Origin: Chloroflexi bacterium UBA5177 | Lineage (GTDB): Bacteria; Chloroflexota; UBA5177 | Length of the DNA: 10,127 nt | Assembly (NCBI GenBank): GCA_002413265.1 | Contig: DHWR01000027.1 | Location: 1 to 10,127 of the forward strand | Direction of reading: 5' to 3' | Part shown: in pieces, positions 6,628 to 10,127 of the stretch | How the letters are laid out: each line of letters opens with the position of its first letter | Numbering within the stretch: the first letter of the stretch is position 1 | Notes under the pieces: generated by a model | Told to the model about the DNA's origin: nothing | Database searches by the model: none | What the model saw: only the letters and a program-made list of their open reading frames with translations | Made by a program: the position numbers and the translations under genes

Positions 6628-7092
6628 GTGGCTAGCCGCGGGACTCAGGACCTCATAAACGACGCATTTGCGCGGCTTTCGCATCGTCATCCGCGCGAGT
6701 TGACCGACGCCAGGAATTTTGGCGTGCGCATGGCCGCCAAGGTGGCGAACGGCGCCGGCAGCTGGAAATTCATCATCAGCTACCTCGTGTTCTCGGCGCT
6801 CTACACGGTCGGACATCAGGTCGGAGTATTCCACTTTGACCCATACCCGTATCAGTTCTACACGTTCTTGGTGAGCGTGCTTGCGATCCTTTTGGCGCAG
6901 ACCATTCTGCTCTTCCAGAACCAGCAGGCCGACATCGAAAACAAGATTGCCCACAACGCGTACGACCAGATTGCGGAGATCGACAAGGTCCAGCAGGTGC
7001 AGATCGACATCCTGAATGCGATCAAGAGTCTGGCCGAAGATATTCAAACGATGCAGGGCCAGTTTGAGGCGTATGTTGAGCAACCTGAGTGA
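6628..7092 (+). CDS. DUF1003 two-helix membrane protein
   Basis: Small inner-membrane protein of unknown function. Its 154 residues have a charged N-terminal part (HRHPRELTDARNF), a first membrane helix at about 46-64 (WKFIISYLVFSALYT), the conserved short loop FDPYPYQF (70-77), a second helix at 78-97 (FLVSVLAILLAQTILLF), then QNQQADIENK. The aromatic DP(Y/F)P loop between two helices followed by QNRQ-like residues is the DUF1003 signature. The C-terminal ~50 residues look like an amphipathic coiled coil. GTG 6628 is the only in-frame start available; its SD-like GGTGGGA is distant, so initiation is unclear. A tRNA-Ser gene follows after 72 bases. Family call is confident; function is not known. 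Confidence 0.82.
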   Translation: MASRGTQDLINDAFARLSHRHPRELTDARNFGVRMAAKVANGAGSWKFIISYLVFSALYTVGHQVGVFHFDPYPYQFYTFLVSVLAILLAQTILLFQNQQADIENKIAHNAYDQIAEIDKVQQVQIDILNAIKSLAEDIQTMQGQFEAYVEQPE

Positions 7093-7121
7093 GATTATGG
7101 CCTGCAGGTTCCGTCCCGTTT

Positions 7122-7152
7122 TTGCCTTGGCTAGGCGGAAACCATTTAGAAT
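7122..7152 (+). promoter_or_regulatory. Possible promoter for tRNA-Ser(GCU)
   Basis: TAGAAT at 7147-7152 is a 5/6 -10 box, 12 bases before the tRNA 5' end. The best -35 is TTGCCT (7122-7127) at a long 19-base spacing. The -10 matches the one used upstream of greA. Plausible but unproven. Confidence 0.45.
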
Positions 7153-7164
7153 GTGCCCGCCCGT

Positions 7165-7254
7165 GGAGAGGTCGCATAGTGGCCTAGTGCGGTGGTTTGC
7201 TAAACCGCTATGGGGGCAACTCCATCGAGGGTTCGAATCCCTCCCTCTCCGCCA
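7165..7254 (+). tRNA. tRNA-Ser (anticodon GCU)
   Basis: Acceptor GGAGAGG (7165-7171) pairs with CCTCTCC (7244-7250), then discriminator G7251 and an encoded CCA at 7252-7254. Anticodon stem GTGGT (7192-7196) with ACCGC (7204-7208), one G-U pair, closes loop TTGCTAA with anticodon GCT at 7199-7201, reading AGU/AGC. The long variable arm and the T-arm GGTTCGAATCC are present. Its 3' end adjoins an integrase remnant, so it is the likely attachment site of a former mobile element. Confidence 0.96.
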
Positions 7255-7259
7255 CCTGT

Positions 7260-7281
7260 TTTTGGCGTCCAGAAGCCAAAA
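7260..7281. repeat. Small inverted repeat after tRNA-Ser(GCU)
   Basis: TTTTGGC (7260-7266) and GCCAAAA (7275-7281) form a 7-bp stem with an 8-base loop, 5 bases past the tRNA CCA. The same GCCAAAA word recurs twice at 7351-7368, so it may be part of a recombinase-binding set rather than a terminator. Confidence 0.5.
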
Positions 7282-7283
7282 GC

Positions 7284-7319
7284 AGAACACCGCCGGCTCT
7301 CTCACTTCGGCGGTGTTCT
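7284..7319. terminator. Strong hairpin between tRNA-Ser and integrase remnant
   Basis: AGAACACCGCCG (7284-7295) and CGGCGGTGTTCT (7308-7319) form a perfect 12-bp stem with a 12-base loop. Downstream on the plus strand is only a weak TGCATTT; on the minus strand the stem is followed by GCTTTT. It most likely works as a terminator for the tRNA and for the converging integrase gene. Confidence 0.65.
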
Positions 7320-7348
7320 TGCATTTCGGTGGTCGGTTTCGGGCTCTC

Positions 7349-7368
7349 GCGCCAAAACTGCGCCAAAA
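7349..7368. repeat. Tandem GCGCCAAAA pair, 11-bp spacing
   Basis: GCGCCAAAA occurs at 7349-7357 and 7360-7368, one helical turn apart, just beyond the integrase stop codon (7374-7376). With the copies at 7275-7281 and, inverted, 7260-7266 there are four GCCAAAA words between the tRNA and the integrase. This resembles arm-type binding sites of tyrosine recombinases at an att site; binding is inferred. Confidence 0.45.
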
Positions 7369-7373
7369 AGGTC

Positions 7374-7757
7374 TTAAAAACCTGCCTCGTGGCGCGCCAG
7401 ATTCGCTTCCATCATGGCAGCCGCTCCGCTATGGTCGCCCGGCGCGATGTGGCCGTACACCGTAGTTACCATCGTCGCGTTGCGGTGTCCGAGCATGTGA
7501 GCAATCTCGAGAAGGCCCATGCCGGCGCCGATGAGCGACGAGGCCACTGAGTGAAGCAGGTCGTGGACGCGATAGCGTGGGATGGCTGCCTTCGCGCACG
7601 CCGGAGTCCAGTGCCCGTGTATCCGCGTCTGGTCCAGGCGCCCGCCGTAGATCGTGCAAAACACGAGGTCCTGCTCCTGCCACCCGTCCCTAGGCTTTGT
7701 CCCACTCTTGCCGATCCTGATGCGCTTTTAGCGCCTCTATGGCACGCGCGTAAGGGT
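7374..7757 (-). pseudogene. Tyrosine recombinase (phage/ICE integrase), C-terminal remnant
   Basis: Remnant of a site-specific integrase lying against tRNA-Ser(GCU). The longest open piece (7374-7664, extending upstream in frame through GWQEQDLVF) keeps the catalytic-domain order WQEQDLVFCTIYGG, RVHDLLHS, LGHRNATMVTTVYGH. The LGH histidine and the nucleophile Tyr (in TVYGH) remain, but box II reads HDLLH where the family has HxxRH: the catalytic Arg codon became CTT at 7556-7554. A frameshift near 7690-7700 separates this from AIEALKAHQDRQEWDK, and another near 7745 from TLTRV. Everything N-terminal of that (core-binding and arm-binding domains) is missing. It is inactive by truncation, frame and active-site loss; identity as an integrase is secure. 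Confidence 0.85.
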
Positions 7758-7967
7758 GGCCTGGAGACATTGGACGAGGGAGAGTGTGTCCAGGCTCTGC
7801 ATGTCGGCCCATATGCGACTGAAAGCGGGATCGTTCAGCGCATGGACGAGCTGGTACGAGACAGGGGGCTGGAGTATCGGGGGAGGCACCACGAGATCTA
7901 CATCTCCGATCCTCGACGGGTCCAACCGGAGCAATTGCGAACCATCCTGCGCCACCCAGTCTCATAA
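7755..7967 (+). pseudogene. GyrI-like small-molecule-binding domain, C-terminal fragment
   Basis: About 70 codons encode GLETLDEGECVQALHVGPY, then RMDELVRDRGLEYRGRHHEIYISDPRR and a PEQLRTILRHPVS end. This is the C-terminal part of GyrI-like/SbmC-like ligand-binding proteins, in which (G/R)xHHEIYxSDPRR is diagnostic. Whole family members of this type are about 200 residues, so roughly two thirds is missing. There is no start codon or SD at the boundary. The reading frame runs leftward without a stop to ATG 7551, but that part is antisense to the integrase remnant. It is probably a dead fragment whose 5' end was deleted together with that of the integrase. Confidence 0.75.
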
Positions 7968-8166
7968 GACAGATCGCATCAAATGCGGTGGAGCGCGTCT
8001 GCGAGCCACCCGCCATGCGGCGCAGACCCGATACTTCGGGACCGGAAACGCCGGGTTGTCTGCACGCTGTTGGTCTGATGCACGGGATCGCGCCCCTACC
8101 CGATCGTTGTCTGTATCGCGCCTGAATCCGCTCGCTCGTGCCCATCTGCACGAGTGGCCCGATCGG

Positions 8167-9168
8167 CTAGAGGTAGCGGCGCCCTCCCGCATACTCGTCG
8201 GTGAACGCGGGAGCGATACGCACTCGAAGCCCGATATCGGGCGCTTCGATCATCTGGCCGCCCCCGATGTACATGCCCACGTGGTGGATGAACCCGGTTC
8301 CGCCCCGCCCGGCAAAGAAGAGAAGGTCGCCGGGACGGAGCACCGATCGCGCCACCGCTTTACCCGCCAATGCCTGGCGGTCAGCGTCACGAGGAATGAC
8401 GATGCCGAAGCGCGCATACACCGTGTGAGTCAGACCGGAACAGTCGACCCCGAAGGCCGAGGTCCCTCCCCAGAGGTATCTGACACCCAGAAACATGCGT
8501 GCCGCGGCCACGAGCTGCGCCCGGGATGGGCGGGGAATGGCGCCCAGGGAGGAGTAGACGGACACGGCCGATCGGTCCACCGTCAGCCGGCCGCTAGCCG
8601 GCGTGGCGATGACATACGAGGACCGACGCGTCCCCACAACTGAGAGCCGCGTCGCGTACGACACCTCGATCCGATGATCGTTCGTCTGTGGATCCTTCAG
8701 CCATGCGCTCGGCCGTGTCACGATTGCCACCGGATGGCTCTTCCGAACGGTCAAGAGGGAGAGATTGCCGGTCAGCTGGCTGGCCGGAAGCCAGCCGGGA
8801 TAGCCGGCAGGGTTTAGCTGGGTGGGCTGGTTCTCGACTGCTACCCGCGCCCAGGCACCCTGCCGCTGCAGAATGCGCACGGCTGCGCCGAATAGGACCT
8901 GGGTTTGTAGACGTCCCACCAGCCACTGTTGTTGTGGAATCGTCATCCGTGAGAACCACAACCGGATGTTGGGCGTGGCCGAGACGGCGGGAGCATCAAC
9001 CGGCCGGGCGATGCCGGGCTTCGCCCAGAGCGCTGCCACCGAGACATTGACGATAGCCAGGTCTGGCACTCTGAGAGACTCGCGAGCGCTCGCATGCGCA
9101 GTAATGGCCCCGGTGGCGGTGAGGACCACCAGAATCAGAAGGATTCGAGCGCTGAGATTTGAATTCAT
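8167..9168 (-). CDS. Secreted NlpC/P60 cell-wall peptidase with SH3-like domains
   Basis: Exported peptidoglycan hydrolase, probably cutting the gamma-D-Glu to diamino-acid bond of stem peptides. It has 333 residues from an ATG preceded by SD AGGA, 8 bases away. Residues 1-27 are a Sec signal (hydrophobic ILLILVVLTATGAI, then AHASA). Residues ~40-135 and 140-205 look like bacterial SH3-like modules (VSVALW, GWLPASQL), giving the layout of YkfC-type endopeptidases. The NlpC/P60 domain is about 215-333: FLGVRYLWGGTSAFGVDCSGL with nucleophile Cys243, and HHVGMYIGGG with His296. The usual third polar residue is not obvious, since MIEAP replaces the common IHAP, although related proteins also have Glu there. 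It lies 34 bases downstream of a chimeric ORF on the same strand. It looks intact. Confidence 0.9.
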   Translation of the reverse strand: MNSNLSARILLILVVLTATGAITAHASARESLRVPDLAIVNVSVAALWAKPGIARPVDAPAVSATPNIRLWFSRMTIPQQQWLVGRLQTQVLFGAAVRILQRQGAWARVAVENQPTQLNPAGYPGWLPASQLTGNLSLLTVRKSHPVAIVTRPSAWLKDPQTNDHRIEVSYATRLSVVGTRRSSYVIATPASGRLTVDRSAVSVYSSLGAIPRPSRAQLVAAARMFLGVRYLWGGTSAFGVDCSGLTHTVYARFGIVIPRDADRQALAGKAVARSVLRPGDLLFFAGRGGTGFIHHVGMYIGGGQMIEAPDIGLRVRIAPAFTDEYAGGRRYL

Positions 9169-9202
9169 GCAGAGATCCTACCGACACCTGCCGTTTGCGC
9201 CG

Positions 9203-9781
9203 CTACTTGAATGGGGCCTGCATCGATGCCATGCAGGCGCTGCTCGGCTTCCGATCCGGGTGGTCGAAAAAGGCCCAGACCATGCTGTTGGGGCACCCCT
9301 GGTGGTACCGGGCACCGTGTCCGAGTCCCGGATAGGTGAAGAGGAAGCTGTGGCTTAGCGTCTTCGCAACCGCCTTCCCGTTTGCCGGGGGCGTGCGCGG
9401 GTCGAACTCACCGGTCATGAGGTGCGTGGGAATCGAGCTGACCACCGGGCTGTGGCAGGCGGGATCGACCGGTTTGGCCTGCCAGGCGGTGCACTCCTTG
9501 ACGTAGGACGTGTAGGACGTCTTGATCATGAGAGAGCGAATGGCATTGGGCAGCACGCGAGCGCGAGCGGACATATCGCTTGAAAGCGCGCCGACAAGAA
9601 CATCCCCGCACTCCATGGCGAGGTACATCCCGAACGTGACGGTTGCCTTGTCTCTCACCGTGGGACCGACTGTACGGTAGCCAAGATCATGGAGAGCGCC
9701 GAGTAGCTGTTCGAACTCGCTTCGCTCGACGATGACAGAATCGCTGACGGATGTCGGTATCTCGTGCATCCAGAACCTCAT
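9203..9781 (-). pseudogene. Chimeric ORF: AsrA-like N-terminus joined to TAP-like hydrolase C-terminus
   Basis: A 192-codon ORF made of two unrelated parts. Residues ~12-46 (VIVERSEFEQLLGALHDLGY, then RTVGPTVRDKA) match the start of AsrA/hydrogenase-type 4Fe-4S dicluster subunits, which begin with such an ALxxxGYxVVGPxVRDxAIV block. From about residue 47 (TVTFGMYLAMECGD) to the end it matches the C-terminal part of TAP-like alpha/beta hydrolases (tripeptidyl aminopeptidase type): TGEFDPRTPP with Asp127, GLGHGARYHQGCPNS with His155. The nucleophile Ser domain and the Fe-S cysteine clusters are both absent, so neither activity is possible. The join is near 9640 and keeps the frame. ATG 9769 (residue 5) has a better SD (GAGG) than ATG 9781. 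It is most likely a deletion scar that stayed open; hydrolase part confident, AsrA part fairly so. Confidence 0.7.
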
Positions 9782-10040
9782 GACCCGAATGACAGGAGGG
9801 AGGTCGTTTGCACTGTATCGTCAGTCAGCGCCCTTTCCCATAGGTGCGACACCTGATAAAGGGATTGATTTAGCCTGAAGCACCGCTTGACATCTGGTCG
9901 AGCATGTGCCCGGAGAACTTGCCAGAAATGGCACGGCTGCATCGCTCTTACGGGTCAAGGGTGCGTTGGCAAAGTTCGTGGGGCAAACGGGAATGCCAGC
10001 GTCTTCGCTCTGGTGAATTTCTAATATTTGAGGACTAACT
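9782..10040. other. Intergenic stretch without a clear gene
   Basis: I see no recognisable coding signal here. It contains a small palindrome AGGTG-CGA-CACCT (about 9842-9854), and a TTGACA at 9887-9892 with no -10 at the right distance. TAATAT at 10022-10027 could be a weak -10 for the partial gene at the right edge. A minus-strand frame of 85 codons (9821-10078) has unconvincing composition and no family resemblance. Confidence 0.3.
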
Positions 10041-10127
10041 GTGAGACGAGCCACGACAGAGGATTTGTACATCTTCAATCCTGGCGAGTGGCCGAGGGTA
10101 TCTGGTCCCGTCGATAAGGAGTCCTGC
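10041..10127 (+). CDS. Possible gene start, cut by window edge
   Basis: GTG 10041 has an SD-like GAGGA at 10030-10034, 6 bases upstream, and opens 29 codons without a stop up to the window end (MRRATTEDLY, then IFNPGEWPRV). I do not recognise the protein. The SD spacing is the main support, and 29 codons is too short to judge coding potential. Confidence 0.3.
   Translation, partial: MRRATTEDLYIFNPGEWPRVSGPVDKESC

Noticed and set aside
4636..7254. Shared GGTTCGAATCC...CTCC ends of the two serine tRNAs as att sites of an element between them
   Set aside because: Each copy is part of a complete tRNA, the region between holds ordinary chromosomal genes, and the integrase lies outside the interval.
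6559..7305. 248-codon minus-strand frame containing RDSNPRW
   Set aside because: It is antisense to the DUF1003 gene and to tRNA-Ser(GCU). The RDSNPRW segment is a typical tRNA-derived artefact, and the DUF1003 reading on the plus strand has clear family motifs.
7551..7754. Apparent N-terminal half of a 138-codon plus-strand protein ending in the GyrI-like domain
   Set aside because: This stretch is antisense to the integrase remnant and has no GyrI-like similarity, so only the part after about 7755 is treated as real.
7968..8166. Inverted repeats (7975-7987, 7997-8027, 8134-8155) downstream of the GyrI fragment and NlpC/P60 gene
   Set aside because: None is followed by a T-run and none matches a known RNA motif; hairpins of this size are frequent in G+C-rich DNA.
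9821..10078. 85-codon minus-strand frame
   Set aside because: It has a possible weak SD but odd composition and no recognisable family, and it conflicts with the SD-led start at 10041.

Overview
The window is G+C-rich bacterial chromosome with short intergenic gaps, SD-led starts, several GTG starts and CCA-encoding tRNA genes. The housekeeping proteins look like those of deep-branching high-G+C soil lineages of the Terrabacteria side (Chloroflexota, Dormibacterota or early Actinomycetota). That placement is an inference from protein style; nothing here fixes the phylum.

Left half, housekeeping. The first 77 bases are the start of mreB, read leftward. Divergent from it is a short transcription unit: a sigma70-like promoter, a near-perfect SD, a serine-rich 20-codon ORF and a textbook Rho-independent terminator whose U-tract touches the birA start codon. 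The rightward block birA, greA, lysS, serS, tRNA-Ser(UGA) follows. greA has its own strong promoter inside the end of birA and a hairpin-rich leader. greA and lysS are 2 bp apart, lysS and serS overlap by 14 bp, and the tRNA follows serS by 39 bp. The block links biotinylation of carboxylases, transcript cleavage and rescue, and charging of Lys and Ser tRNAs.

Middle. A leftward DHA2-type MFS exporter converges on the tRNA. Its reading frame is broken by one shift about two thirds along. A rightward DUF1003 membrane protein precedes a second serine tRNA, tRNA-Ser(GCU), which ends in a strong hairpin.

Right third, a worn accessory region. Beside tRNA-Ser(GCU) lies the decayed C-terminal part of a tyrosine recombinase with repeated GCCAAAA motifs at its 3' end, as expected at a tRNA-targeted integration site. 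The integrase runs head-to-head into a GyrI-like fragment that also lacks its 5' end, so one breakpoint near 7755 appears to have beheaded both. Next comes an intact secreted NlpC/P60 peptidase. Upstream of it is a chimeric ORF joining the first ~45 residues of an AsrA-like iron-sulfur protein to the C-terminal part of a TAP-like alpha/beta hydrolase. The last 346 bases hold only a possible gene start at the edge.

I found no convincing complete new defence or biosynthetic system. The best candidates for something undescribed are the serine-rich leader ORF plus terminator before birA, and the two deletion or fusion scars on the right.
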